Origin: Nitrospira sp.
GTDB taxonomy: Bacteria > Nitrospirota > Thermodesulfovibrionia > Thermodesulfovibrionales > Dissulfurispiraceae
Assembly (NCBI GenBank): GCA_002634385.1
Contig: NSJL01000026.1
Location: forward strand, 1-51,367
Length of the DNA stretch: 51,367 nucleotides
Direction: 5' to 3'
The notes under the pieces were generated by a model. The model searched no databases. It had not been told where the DNA came from and saw only the letters and a list, made by a program, of their open reading frames with translations. Positions 18,262 to 27,057 of this stretch are shown here, piece after piece. Each line of letters begins with the position of its first letter. The first letter of the stretch is position 1. Made by a program: the position numbers and the translations under genes.

Positions 18262-18678
18262 CTATTTGAATATTTCGTGGCACTGAACGCACTTGCTCCG
18301 GACGGGATTCAGAAGCGTGTCTGCTTTGTTGAGATCAGCTTCCGGAAGTGTTTCCCTGAGCTTTGTCATGCTTTCAATGAATTCCTTGCAATAGGTAACG
18401 AAACGGGAGTGGTGGCCGGCATTTTTGTGCAGAATGAAATCCTCCATCCCGGCGGAGGCTTTCAGAATCTCCCCCGCCGCCGTATCCGCACCATTCCTGT
18501 CTCCGCGTCCCAGTGCTCTCTTCAGGGCTTTCCACTGCCTGTCGATGATCATCATCGAATGGTGCTGCTTTTTCATCCCGGGTGATACTTCATGTTTCGC
18601 TGAATGGGCTCCGGCACGGTCCGCTCCGGCAATTGCCAGCGCGATTAAAAAAAGCAGGCTTGAAAGAATCTTTATCAT
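18262..18678 (-). CDS. Cytochrome c'-like secreted protein
   Basis: A 138-residue protein with a signal peptide (MIKILSSLLFLIALAIAGADRAGA) and a single haem-binding motif CVQCH close to the C-terminus. A mainly helical body with a C-terminal CxxCH is the arrangement of cytochromes c'. His- and Met-containing stretch HSAKHEV..MKKQHHSMM follows the signal peptide and could bind metal. Its ATG overlaps the cusA stop as ATGA, so it is translated from the efflux operon. Function here is unknown; electron transfer or metal sequestration in the periplasm are guesses. Confidence 0.75.
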   Translation of the reverse strand: MIKILSSLLFLIALAIAGADRAGAHSAKHEVSPGMKKQHHSMMIIDRQWKALKRALGRGDRNGADTAAGEILKASAGMEDFILHKNAGHHSRFVTYCKEFIESMTKLRETLPEADLNKADTLLNPVRSKCVQCHEIFK

Positions 18679-21600
18679 TCTTTCATCTCCCTTTCTTTCC
18701 AGATGAGATAAATCGCAGGATAGATAATCAGCTCGAGAATCGTGGAGGTGACGACCCCTCCCACCATGGGGGCCGCGATCCGCTTCATCACGTCGGAGCC
18801 GGTGCCGTGGCTGAACATGATGGGGATAAGCCCGGCGAGGATGACGCTTACGGTCATGATCTTCGGGCGGATTCTTTTCACCGCGCCGTGCATGATGGCC
18901 TCTTTCAGGTCTGTCACGGTGCGGAGTCTGCCCTCCTTCTTCCACTGGTCGTACGCCAGCTCGAGGTACAGGAGCATGACGACCCCCGTTTCCGCGTCCA
19001 GGCCCGCAAGGGCGATAATGCCGACCCATACCGCAATGCTCATGTTATACCCGAGCAGGTAAAGGAGCCAGAAGGAGCCTACGAGGGAGAAGGGGACCGC
19101 CAGGAGTACGATGAACGTCTTGGTCACCGACTTCGTGTTCATGAAGATAAGCACGAAGATAATGAGTACCGTAAGAGGAATAACGATCTTCAGGCGCTCA
19201 TGGGTCTTGACGAGATACTCGTATTCGCCGCTCCACTCGAGGCGGTAGCCTTCAGGGATCTTGAGGGAAGCAACCTTTTTCTTCGCTTCCTCCACGTAGC
19301 CACCCACATCCCTTCCGGAGAAGTCGATATATACGTAGGCGGTAAGCAGTCCCTCCTCGCTCTTTATTCCTGTGGGGCCGCGCACGATTTTTATATCGGC
19401 CAGCTCGCCGAGGGGCACCTGGAGGGCAGGAGCAGAAGAGGCGAAGGAGATGGGGCTTGTGGGAGACAGGGGACCCGCTCCCGGCCCGGCAGCCATTCCG
19501 CCGCCTTGCGGGGCAGCGGTCCCTCCTCCCATCATGACCGGCACGAGCACTCTCTTGAGCCTCTCTATGTCGCTTCTGAAATCCCGGGCATACCGTACAT
19601 TGACGGGATACCTCTCCCTCCCTTCGATGGTAACGGTGAGGTTCATTCCCCCGATAGCAGACTGGATCACCTCCTGGACATCGTCCACGGTGAGGCCGTA
19701 CCGTGCCGCTTCTTCGCGCTTGACCGTGAAGTCGAGGAAATAGCCGGTGGTAACCCTCTCCGCGTAGGCGCTCCGTGTGCCGGGAACTTCCTTGATATGA
19801 TGCTCCAGCTCAAGACCGATCCTCTCCACCTCTTCGAGCTGGGGCCCCATGACCTTGATGCCCACCGGGGTTCGTATCCCGGTGGAGAGCATGTCGGTAC
19901 GCGCCTTAATGGGCATGGTAAAGGAATTGGCGACTCCCGGTATGGTCAGGACGTCATTCATCTCGTTCTTCAGTTTCTCCACGGTCATGTCCGGCCTCCA
20001 TTGGGATTCCGGCTTCAGGTTGACCACGGTTTCGAACATCTCGAGGGGGGCGGGGTCCGTCGCCGTCTCCGCGCGCCCCGCCTTGCCGAAAACCTGCGCC
20101 ACTTCGGGAATGCTCATCAGCAGCTTATCCTGCATCTGGAGAAGCTTCGAGACCTCGCTGACGGAAGCGGCGGGGACGGTCACCGGCATATAGAACAGCG
20201 TCCCCTCATAAAGGGGCGGCATGAATTCGGAGCCGAGCTTGAGGAAAGGGTAGGCGGTCAGGGCCATGATGATAATGGCGGCGACGATGACCGCCCATTT
20301 GAAGCGCAGGACGAACCTCGCCACCGGCTCGTAGAGCTTGCGCAATAGAATGCTCACTGGGTGCCTGTCTTCCGGGAAGACGGTGAAAAGGTATCTGAGG
20401 CCGGGTATCCTGCTCAACAGCGGTGTCTTGTCATGGATAAGCAGGGTCATCAGCACCGGGGTAAGGGTAACGGCAAGGAAGGAGGAGAAGAGCATGGCAA
20501 AGGTCTTCGTATAGGCCAGGGGCTTGAAGAGCCTCCCCGCCTGCGCCTGCAGGGTGAAAACGGGGAGGAACCCGACGGTGATCACCAGCAGGGAGAAAAA
20601 GAGGGAGGGACCCACCTCCTTTGCGGCGTCCACGATCACATCGAACCTGGTGCACGTCTTGACCTCCTCGCACTCCCACGTCTCGATCTTCTTGTGCGCG
20701 TTTTCCACCATAATGATGGAGGCGTCCACCATGGCGCCGATGGCGATGGCAATGCCGCTCAGACTCATGATATTGGAGGTGACGCCGAGGTAGTACATCA
20801 GAATGAAAGAGATAATGATCGCGAAGGGCAGAGTGAGAATGACCACAAGGGCGCTGGGCAGATGGAAGAGGAAAACAGCACAGACAACGCTCACCGCCAG
20901 GGACAGGCGTATGATCTCCTCCTTCAGGGTATCAATGGAGCGGTGGATGAGGTCCGAGCGGTCATAGGTGGTGACGATCTTCATGCCTTTGGGCAGGCTC
21001 GGTTCGATTTCGGTCCTGAGTTTCTCCTTTACCCTATCGATTACATTGAGGACGTTTTCACCGAAACGCACTACCACGATGCCGCCCGCCACCTCGCCCT
21101 TTCCGTCCAGCTCGGCAAGCCCTCTCCTGATTTCGGGGCCGAGCTGGACCCGGGCCACGTCCCGCAGGAAGACGGCGGTCCCCCCAGCGCTCGAAGCGAC
21201 CGGTATGGTTTCGAGATCTTTTATACTCTTGATATACCCCCTTCCCCGTACCATATACTCAATGCCGGAGAACTCGAGTACCCTGCCTTCCACGTCCTTG
21301 TTGCTCTTGCGGATGGCCTCCATCACCTTCTGGATGGGGAGATTGTAAGCCTGCAGGCGGTTCGGGTCGATAACCACCTGGTACTGCCTGACGAACCCGC
21401 CGATGCTCGCCACCTGCGAGACTCCGGGAACGCTCTCCAGGGCGAGCTTGATGCTCCAGTCCTGCACGGAGCGGAGGTCGGCGAGGTTGTATTTCCCCGT
21501 CTCATCCACCACCGCATAGGAGAACCCCCAGCCCACGCTGGTGGCATCGGGGCCGAGCACGGGGTTGACGCCCGATGGGAGCTTGTTCCTCACTGCCTGG

Positions 21601-21941
21601 AGGTACTCCAGGACCCTGCTCCTTGCCCAGTAGATGTTGGTTCCCTCTTCGAAGATGACATAGATGAAGGAGCTCCCCAGGAAGGAGAAGCCGCGCACCA
21701 CCTGCACCTTCGGTGCGGCAAGGAGGGTGGACGTAATGGGATAGGTGATCTGATCCTCGATGAGGTCGGGGCTCCTCCCCTCCCACTCCGTGAAGATGAT
21801 GACCTGGGTATCGCTCAGGTCGGGTATCGCGTCGAGGGGGGTTCTTTTGAGCGCCCAATACCCCCACGCGCTCAGGAAGAAGACCAGCAGGAAGATGATG
21901 AACTTGTTGCGGGCGCTGTATTCGATGACCCTGGCGATCAT
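18675..21941 (-). CDS. cusA: CusA-type heavy-metal RND efflux transporter
   Basis: The inner-membrane pump of a tripartite Cu(I)/Ag(I) exporter. The 1088-residue protein has the RND plan: N-terminal helix (IIFLLVFFLSAWGYWALK), large periplasmic loop, helices 2-6, second loop, helices 8-12. Signature segments of the heavy-metal branch are visible: PDLSDTQVIIFTEW near the start, MPIKARTDMLSTGIRTPVGIKV in the second loop, and GTLFYMPVT. It is somewhat longer than E. coli CusA (about 1047), partly through a Gly/Pro/Ala-rich insert (GGGTAAPQGGGMAAGPGAGP) in a periplasmic loop. The ATG overlaps the cusB stop by one base (TAATG). Confidence 0.96.
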   Translation of the reverse strand: MIARVIEYSARNKFIIFLLVFFLSAWGYWALKRTPLDAIPDLSDTQVIIFTEWEGRSPDLIEDQITYPITSTLLAAPKVQVVRGFSFLGSSFIYVIFEEGTNIYWARSRVLEYLQAVRNKLPSGVNPVLGPDATSVGWGFSYAVVDETGKYNLADLRSVQDWSIKLALESVPGVSQVASIGGFVRQYQVVIDPNRLQAYNLPIQKVMEAIRKSNKDVEGRVLEFSGIEYMVRGRGYIKSIKDLETIPVASSAGGTAVFLRDVARVQLGPEIRRGLAELDGKGEVAGGIVVVRFGENVLNVIDRVKEKLRTEIEPSLPKGMKIVTTYDRSDLIHRSIDTLKEEIIRLSLAVSVVCAVFLFHLPSALVVILTLPFAIIISFILMYYLGVTSNIMSLSGIAIAIGAMVDASIIMVENAHKKIETWECEEVKTCTRFDVIVDAAKEVGPSLFFSLLVITVGFLPVFTLQAQAGRLFKPLAYTKTFAMLFSSFLAVTLTPVLMTLLIHDKTPLLSRIPGLRYLFTVFPEDRHPVSILLRKLYEPVARFVLRFKWAVIVAAIIIMALTAYPFLKLGSEFMPPLYEGTLFYMPVTVPAASVSEVSKLLQMQDKLLMSIPEVAQVFGKAGRAETATDPAPLEMFETVVNLKPESQWRPDMTVEKLKNEMNDVLTIPGVANSFTMPIKARTDMLSTGIRTPVGIKVMGPQLEEVERIGLELEHHIKEVPGTRSAYAERVTTGYFLDFTVKREEAARYGLTVDDVQEVIQSAIGGMNLTVTIEGRERYPVNVRYARDFRSDIERLKRVLVPVMMGGGTAAPQGGGMAAGPGAGPLSPTSPISFASSAPALQVPLGELADIKIVRGPTGIKSEEGLLTAYVYIDFSGRDVGGYVEEAKKKVASLKIPEGYRLEWSGEYEYLVKTHERLKIVIPLTVLIIFVLIFMNTKSVTKTFIVLLAVPFSLVGSFWLLYLLGYNMSIAVWVGIIALAGLDAETGVVMLLYLELAYDQWKKEGRLRTVTDLKEAIMHGAVKRIRPKIMTVSVILAGLIPIMFSHGTGSDVMKRIAAPMVGGVVTSTILELIIYPAIYLIWKEREMKE

Positions 21942-23197
21942 TATTGCACGATCCCTTTCAGCCGGGCTTCCGAATCAATGAGGAAGTTTGCGGAAGAAGC
22001 AACCTTCTCTCCCGCCTTCAGGCCCTTTGTGACTTCCACCATGCCCTCGGCGCTCACCCCTGTGGTGACCTCCCGGGGTTCGAAGTACCCTTCGCCCTTA
22101 TCCACGTAGACGATCTGGCGCGTGCCGGTGTTGATGACCGCATCCTCGGGCACGGCCAGCTTTCTGCCGAGATCCATTTTCACTTCCACATTGGTGAACA
22201 TCTGGGGTTTCAGCTGGCCGCCGGGGTTCGGGATGGTAAACCGCACCTTGGCGGTCCTTGTCTCTCCCACCAGGGTAGGGTAAACGTAGTCGACTTTTGC
22301 GGTGAACACCTTGCCGGGGAAATAGCTCAGGGAGATATTCGCCGTCTGCCCCGTCCTGATAAGGGGCAGCTCGTATTCATAGATGTCGGATACCACCCAT
22401 ACGGTGGAAAGGTCGGCTACGTCGAAAAGCCTCTCTCCGGGCATTACCCGCATGCCCTGCAATGCTGTTTTCTGGACCACATACCCGCTCACCGGGCTGA
22501 AGACCGCCAGGGTCCGTATGGGCCGGCCCGTCTCCTCGATTTTCCGTATCTGTCCCTCGGAGATATCCCAAAGTCTCAGCCTCTGCCGGGCCGCTTCCCG
22601 TACTGTCTCCGCATCTCTCGAGAACATTTTGTTCAAGGTGGAGGTGACCTCCCCCCCGGCAGGGGCCGTGCTGCTCTGCTTCGCCCATTTCAGTACGTTC
22701 AGGTACTCCTGCTGTGTCGCCACGAGCTCGGGGCTGTAGATCTCGGCAAGGGGCTCTCCCTTCTTCACATACCTTCCTGTATAATCCACATAGAGCCTTT
22801 CAATCCATCCTTCGATCTTGGTCGTGATAGTGGCGATTTTCCTCTCGTCATATTCGATGCGGCCGACCGTCCTGACGACTTTGTGAAGGGGCTGCACGGC
22901 TGTAACCGCTGTCCTGACCCCGATCAGTTGCTGCTTGTCGGTGGGGATCTCGACGGTCTGCGGCTCTTCTTCAGCAGCGGCCTCCTCCTGTTGCTCCTGG
23001 GACGGTGCAGGAGGAGTGCCTCCCCCATGGCCCTGATGTCCGGCCGGTGGAGCCGCCTGGGTACTAGCCGCTTGCGTCATCTTTTCCCGGGCGTTCTTCC
23101 GGAAAATACCGGAGCCGATACGGGTAAACCCCAGAAGGAGGAGTCCTGCGATGAGGGACAGTGCGACAGCGGTGATGATGATGTTTTTTTTGGTCAT
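21941..23197 (-). CDS. cusB: CusB-type periplasmic adaptor (membrane fusion protein)
   Basis: It bridges the RND pump and the outer-membrane channel. From ATG 23197, which overlaps the tolC-like stop as ATGA, the product is 418 residues. An N-terminal anchor (about 6-24) is followed by a disordered His/Gly/Pro/Glu-rich stretch (AGHQGHGGG, then acidic), then lipoyl-like (TTKIEGWIERLYVDYTGRYVKKGEPL), alpha-hairpin and beta-barrel domains (PGERLFDVADLSTVWVVSDIYE). The His-rich region may take part in metal capture. In-frame codons upstream of 23197 lie within the preceding gene. Confidence 0.93.
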   Translation of the reverse strand: MTKKNIIITAVALSLIAGLLLLGFTRIGSGIFRKNAREKMTQAASTQAAPPAGHQGHGGGTPPAPSQEQQEEAAAEEEPQTVEIPTDKQQLIGVRTAVTAVQPLHKVVRTVGRIEYDERKIATITTKIEGWIERLYVDYTGRYVKKGEPLAEIYSPELVATQQEYLNVLKWAKQSSTAPAGGEVTSTLNKMFSRDAETVREAARQRLRLWDISEGQIRKIEETGRPIRTLAVFSPVSGYVVQKTALQGMRVMPGERLFDVADLSTVWVVSDIYEYELPLIRTGQTANISLSYFPGKVFTAKVDYVYPTLVGETRTAKVRFTIPNPGGQLKPQMFTNVEVKMDLGRKLAVPEDAVINTGTRQIVYVDKGEGYFEPREVTTGVSAEGMVEVTKGLKAGEKVASSANFLIDSEARLKGIVQ

Positions 23198-24531
23198 TTC
23201 GTGCTTTCTCCCGATCCGGCATCCAAATTTCCTGTCAGCGCTTCGATGCGCGCTTTTGCTTTTTCTTTCTCTGCTATCTGTACCCAATAGGAGTTTTCAA
23301 ATTCGATGATGGCCCTGAGCCGCGATATGACGGTCAGGGCATCGGATTTTCCGGTAGTGTATCCGGCAAGGACCGCCTCGAAGTCCTGGTATGTCTTCGG
23401 GATAAGGCCGTGCTGATACAGCTCCATGAGCCTTTCCGCAGCCTTGAGCATGGAGTAGTTGTCCCGGATGCCCGAAGACAACATCAGTTTCGCAGCCTCC
23501 AGCTCACTCCTGGCCTCCGTCAGGGAGGCTTCCGCCTCATGGACCGCCTGTTTCTGCTTTGTTTTATAATAGAGGGGAATATTTATTGCAGTGGTGAAAC
23601 TCCACATATCCGGGAATTCCCTGCCGCGCAGGCCGTAGTTGCCGGTGAGGGTGAAATCGGGGTAATACTCCTTTTTCGCCATGCGTATTTTCGCCTCAGC
23701 GGCAGCGACCATCTTTTCCCTTGATTTGATTTCCGGGGATCTGTCGAAAGCGACTGCCAGCAGCTCACTCATCTCTCTCCCGAAAGGGGTGTACTCCGGC
23801 TCCTCGGGTCTGCCGAGGGGCGCATTGACATCCCTCCCTACTACTGTATTGAGCATCGCTTCCGTGGATTGTATCTTCTGCCGGAACATCTCCTCCTTTT
23901 CGAGGAGCATGTATTTTTCGGTCTGCGCCATGAGAACGTCCTGCTGCATCCCGGTTCCCGATGAGTACCGTGCCAGTGCAGCATCCTCCAACCGGGAAAA
24001 GAGGGCTACCCTGTCCTTGATGAGATCAAGATTTTTATAGGAAAGGAACAGGTCATAATACAGCTCTTTGACTCTGGATACTGTTTTCAGCTGCGCGGCC
24101 CGGTACGACGCGGCCTGGCTTTCCGCATCCCGGGCCGCCATCTCTCCCTTCAGCGCTCTTTTGCCCGGAAAGGGAAACATCTGGGAAGCCGAGAACATGA
24201 ACTGGGAATCGGGCATTTCATTGAAGGTGATTTTGTTCGTCCCCTCATTCTGGTATCCGAACATGACCATGGGATCGGGAAGACTCTTTGCCTGGGGAAT
24301 CTTGAACTGCGAAGCGGCAGCTCTCGACTCCGCCGCCCTGATTTCCGGGCTGTTCTTCAGCGCTTCATCAATAAGGGGCTGCAAGGGAAGGGGCTCGGCG
24401 GCGGCAACTACGGCATAAAGGAGAATGAACAAGCCAGTGAGTAAAAGGTAGTGGAGAACGGAGGAGACGTCAAAGCGGCGAAAGCGGATGCGGCTCTTGG
24501 CCCCTGTCTCTTTGTAGTCCTGTCTTTTCAT
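23194..24531 (-). CDS. TolC-family outer-membrane efflux protein
   Basis: The outer-membrane channel of the Cus-type complex. ATG 24531 follows GGAGAG at five bases; an upstream ATG at 24567 overlaps the previous gene and lacks a site. The 445-residue product has an N-terminal hydrophobic export segment (about 24-44) and two repeats of the TolC/OEP helical domain with typical openings (LPLQPLIDEALKNSPEIRAAES and ELLAVAFDRSPEIKSREK). No lipobox cysteine is obvious. Gene order tolC-cusB-cusA with overlapping codons indicates one operon. Confidence 0.92.
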   Translation of the reverse strand: MKRQDYKETGAKSRIRFRRFDVSSVLHYLLLTGLFILLYAVVAAAEPLPLQPLIDEALKNSPEIRAAESRAAASQFKIPQAKSLPDPMVMFGYQNEGTNKITFNEMPDSQFMFSASQMFPFPGKRALKGEMAARDAESQAASYRAAQLKTVSRVKELYYDLFLSYKNLDLIKDRVALFSRLEDAALARYSSGTGMQQDVLMAQTEKYMLLEKEEMFRQKIQSTEAMLNTVVGRDVNAPLGRPEEPEYTPFGREMSELLAVAFDRSPEIKSREKMVAAAEAKIRMAKKEYYPDFTLTGNYGLRGREFPDMWSFTTAINIPLYYKTKQKQAVHEAEASLTEARSELEAAKLMLSSGIRDNYSMLKAAERLMELYQHGLIPKTYQDFEAVLAGYTTGKSDALTVISRLRAIIEFENSYWVQIAEKEKAKARIEALTGNLDAGSGESTK

Positions 24532-24556
24532 CTCTCCGTTCTTCCCTTTCAATTTC

Positions 24557-24946
24557 CTACCTCGCATCCACGGTGAATTTCATGGAGGATGTCTTTCCTG
24601 CGCGGGCTACCTTTACGATGACGTTCCAGGGACCGGCCATGGAAAGGTTCAGGTTTGTCCTGTATTCAGTTCCGCTCAAGGCAGCATCGCTCTTGTAGCT
24701 CATCGGGGGCATTCCCGGCATGGCGGGCATGGAATAGCCCACCCTTACTTTTGCATCAGTGACAGTATTGCCCGCAGCGTCTTTTACGATGATAACAGCG
24801 TTATTTTCACCGGTAACGGGGGGGTTCTTGTCCATCCGGACGGTGACCTGGAACTCCCCTGCCTTTTTGGCAACCTCGTAATCCTTTGCATATGCTACTC
24901 CTGCTATCAGCAACAGAATCAACGCGAGTACCGCAACTCTTTTCAT
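24557..24946 (-). CDS. YtkA/FixH-like periplasmic protein
   Basis: First gene of the efflux operon, 129 residues. Signal peptide MKRVAVLALILLLIAGVAYA, then a beta-sandwich domain with NPPVTGENNAVIIVKDAAGN and the Met-rich turn YSMPAMPGMPPMSYKS, ending AGPWNVIVKVARAGKTSSMKFTVDAR. These are features of YtkA-like domains, found next to CusB-type adaptors. The Met-rich loop suggests Cu(I)/Ag(I) contact. A strong AGGAGGA site precedes the ATG. Confidence 0.85.
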   Translation of the reverse strand: MKRVAVLALILLLIAGVAYAKDYEVAKKAGEFQVTVRMDKNPPVTGENNAVIIVKDAAGNTVTDAKVRVGYSMPAMPGMPPMSYKSDAALSGTEYRTNLNLSMAGPWNVIVKVARAGKTSSMKFTVDAR

Positions 24947-24986
24947 GACAGTATTCCTCCTGCTTTTGTTGTGTGGTGTCCCGGTA

Positions 24987-25195
24987 AAGAGGACACATTG
25001 TTTGTACCAGCGTTAGGATAAATATCCCATTTTATCAGGGAGTTGTCAATAAAAGACCTCCCCTTCTCCTCTTCCCTGTATGCCATAGGCTTCCGCCTCC
25101 TTTCGTGCTTTTGCCCCCACACTCCCTTTACCCGTATCATAAAGGGTAACTTTGAAGATTTTATGAATTCGTTTTGAAATTGAAAGAGAAAACTT
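24987..25195 (-). repeat. Duplicated promoter/leader module, copy A
   Basis: About 200 bp on the same strand resemble 49544-49737. Shared parts: the TTGACA..GATATTTA promoter-like block, a CTTCCCTGTATGCCATAGG segment, the short inverted repeat AGGC-TTCC-GCCT, and ATTTTATGAA upstream. On the minus strand the block also holds a small frame beginning MAYREEEKGRS behind GGAGG, which in this copy reaches the YtkA gene and overlaps its start as ATGA; in copy B the frame is broken, so I do not call it a gene. The flanking 25200-25314 holds nothing recognisable and is AT-rich. Confidence 0.75.
25021..25049 (-). promoter_or_regulatory. Putative sigma-70 promoter of the copper-efflux operon
   Basis: On the minus strand TTGACA (25044-25049) is followed after 17 bases by GATATT (25021-25026). 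TCCC-N9-GGGA lies across the spacer and is kept, with N8, in the duplicate upstream of 49513, so it may be an operator. Position is 75 bases ahead of the YtkA-like gene. Confidence 0.5.
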
Positions 25196-25314
25196 TTTTT
25201 TCAATGGTAGAAGCGAAGACAGTATAGAAATGAAATATGAAGGAAATATGAAAAGATTTGAAAGGGCGGTGGGGTCTGGCCTATGCAGTAGTTCTGAATA
25301 GATGCTTTTTGTTG

Positions 25315-26097
25315 TTAGAAAGAATACAGGATACCGAGCGAATAGATGTTATTTGAGTGGCCGGTTTCCGGCGCATTGGACGAAATGAACTGGCGGTGGT
25401 ATTCCGCCTGTACATACAGGTCCTCCGCTACCTGCCGGCTGATTCCCGACGAGAGAGTATGGAAGACGGTGCGGGTCCGGAATTCATCCTCATACTTTCT
25501 GGTGAGAAAGGAATATCCGAGCTGCAGGACAACCCTGCGGGTAAGGAAAGATCCAAGGACCGCACCGGCCCGGTGCCCTTTATAGCTGTAAATGTCCGCA
25601 CCGGCACTGTTCCTTTCGTACTCGTACTCGCCCGTCATCCAGTGCCGGAACGATATCCGGTGTCTCAGAGCGAGCGCTCCGCCGTATGCCCTGCCATCCC
25701 GCTGGCCGCCCGGAAAGTCCCTGATCCTGCTTTTCAACGAGAGAGAGGCTGCGAGAGAGTACCCGAAATTGCGGGTTATCCCTGCGGCGATGCCGAGAGT
25801 CGAGGCGTTAAGGTCCGAATAGCGACGGTACAGATACCGCGCCGCATCCCCCCTGAGAAACAGGGAGTAGGCACTCTCCGTCTGTGTATCGAGACTGAAA
25901 GAGGCACCCAGGATCGTATAGAAATCTCCCTGTTTTTCCGCATCCACTGCGGAACCGGAGAGATTGTCCTCGTAGACGCCCCGTGCTTCAAGATCGAAAG
26001 AAACCTCACCGGAAGAAGCCTCCCCCGTGAGGAAAAGAAGGGTCGGCAGAAAAAGAAGGAGCACGAAAACGAAAGGAGAGGCACTGGACGGTGTCAT
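25315..26097 (-). CDS. Outer-membrane beta-barrel protein
   Basis: A 260-residue exported protein: hydrophobic signal region (about 8-28), then alternating amphipathic beta strands (RGVYEDNLSGS, YSLFLRGDAARYLYRRYSD, LAASLSLKSRI, MTGEYEYERNSAG, VLQLGYSFLTRKYED, LYVQAEYHRQF) and a C-terminal aromatic LGILYSF ending in Phe, the signal for outer-membrane insertion. Ten or so strands can be counted. No specific family recognised. Last gene of the sigma-factor cluster, 78 bases after the preceding gene. Confidence 0.7.
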   Translation of the reverse strand: MTPSSASPFVFVLLLFLPTLLFLTGEASSGEVSFDLEARGVYEDNLSGSAVDAEKQGDFYTILGASFSLDTQTESAYSLFLRGDAARYLYRRYSDLNASTLGIAAGITRNFGYSLAASLSLKSRIRDFPGGQRDGRAYGGALALRHRISFRHWMTGEYEYERNSAGADIYSYKGHRAGAVLGSFLTRRVVLQLGYSFLTRKYEDEFRTRTVFHTLSSGISRQVAEDLYVQAEYHRQFISSNAPETGHSNNIYSLGILYSF

Positions 26098-26175
26098 GTA
26101 AAAATGATAGCACAGGAGGAGGATAAGGTTGGAAAGAAAGGGAGGTACAGGAGAAAAGGATGCTCCGGATGCTGG

Positions 26176-27057
26176 TTATCGATGTCCATGATGCCCGGTA
26201 CTGTGGACGCCGGATCCCGACCCATGGGCTCTCCCGGGGTCCATTCCTTTATGCAAGCTCCTGTCGTGTCCCTTGTCCATGGAGGAGTCCATCATGCGCG
26301 TAGCTTCTTCCATCTTCCATCCCTCCTGGAGGGCTAGAGACATATCCTTTTCGAGCATTATCATATCCCTGCTGGAATACCCTCTTTCCATAGCTTTGCC
26401 GATGAGTTTTGCGGCGTGATCGATGGGCATACCCATCTCGATGAGAGAGGTCATAGTGGAGATACCGTTACTGAAGCGGGACAGGGAAGGGTTCTTTTTT
26501 AATTGTGCAGCGCCCATTTTTATAAGGGTTTCCGCGGGAATCTCCCTTTCCAGTGCCCGGGCGACGTTCTGCACGGCATCGGTTTTCTCCGGGGGTGCTT
26601 CCGGTTTCATACCGTTCCCGATGAGCCCGGTGACGATCCTGTCGGCCTCGGAGAGCTTTTCCGTCAGGAGGACTGTGGCGCGGGAGACCCTGTCGGCAGG
26701 AACTCCCTTGGACAAGCCCTGTTGTATTCTGTCCAGGACCGGCCTGTACGGAAGTCCCTGTTTTTTCGCTTTTTCCGCCGCTGCAAGGGACTCCTCGAGG
26801 GCATTCCCCTGCCATCCCCGGGCGAGACCCCGTTTGACGATTACCGTAATGTCGTCGGAAGGGATTCCCGACTGCAGTGCGGAATGGGCCTGCCTGAGCA
26901 GGGACTCCTTATTCTCCCGGGGAAGAGAGGATTTCTCGATGAGAGAGCGCACTTCATTGCTCTTGTCCTCCCCTGCACCGGAAAGTCCGGGGCGTGCAAC
27001 GGGAAGAAGCACCATCAGGAGTAAAAAGATCATATTCCTCAAGAGAAGGGGTTTCAT
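26176..27057 (-). CDS. Secreted helical protein of unknown function
   Basis: A 293-residue product with a signal peptide (to about residue 29) and a mostly helical body built of repeating units around 30-35 residues long (SLPRENKESLLRQAHSALQSGIPSDDITVIVKRGLARG, AEKAKKQGLPYRPVLDRIQQGLSKGVPADRVSRATVLL, GMPIDHAAKLIGKAMERGYSSRDM). The spaced GIP/GLP/GVP/GMP turns mark the repeats. The C-terminus is rich in His, Gly and Ser (HGSGSGVHSTGHHGHR), a possible metal-binding tail. Its ATG overlaps the anti-sigma gene stop (ATGA). No known family. Confidence 0.7.
   Translation of the reverse strand: MKPLLLRNMIFLLLMVLLPVARPGLSGAGEDKSNEVRSLIEKSSLPRENKESLLRQAHSALQSGIPSDDITVIVKRGLARGWQGNALEESLAAAEKAKKQGLPYRPVLDRIQQGLSKGVPADRVSRATVLLTEKLSEADRIVTGLIGNGMKPEAPPEKTDAVQNVARALEREIPAETLIKMGAAQLKKNPSLSRFSNGISTMTSLIEMGMPIDHAAKLIGKAMERGYSSRDMIMLEKDMSLALQEGWKMEEATRMMDSSMDKGHDRSLHKGMDPGRAHGSGSGVHSTGHHGHR

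Noticed and set aside
18582..20348. Very long plus-strand open frame (588 codons) and its continuation at 20361-22109
   Set aside because: It lies antisense to cusA, whose codon pattern and family motifs are unambiguous; the plus-strand translation is rich in His, Arg, Gly and Asp with no domain. It is a by-product of GC-rich codons.
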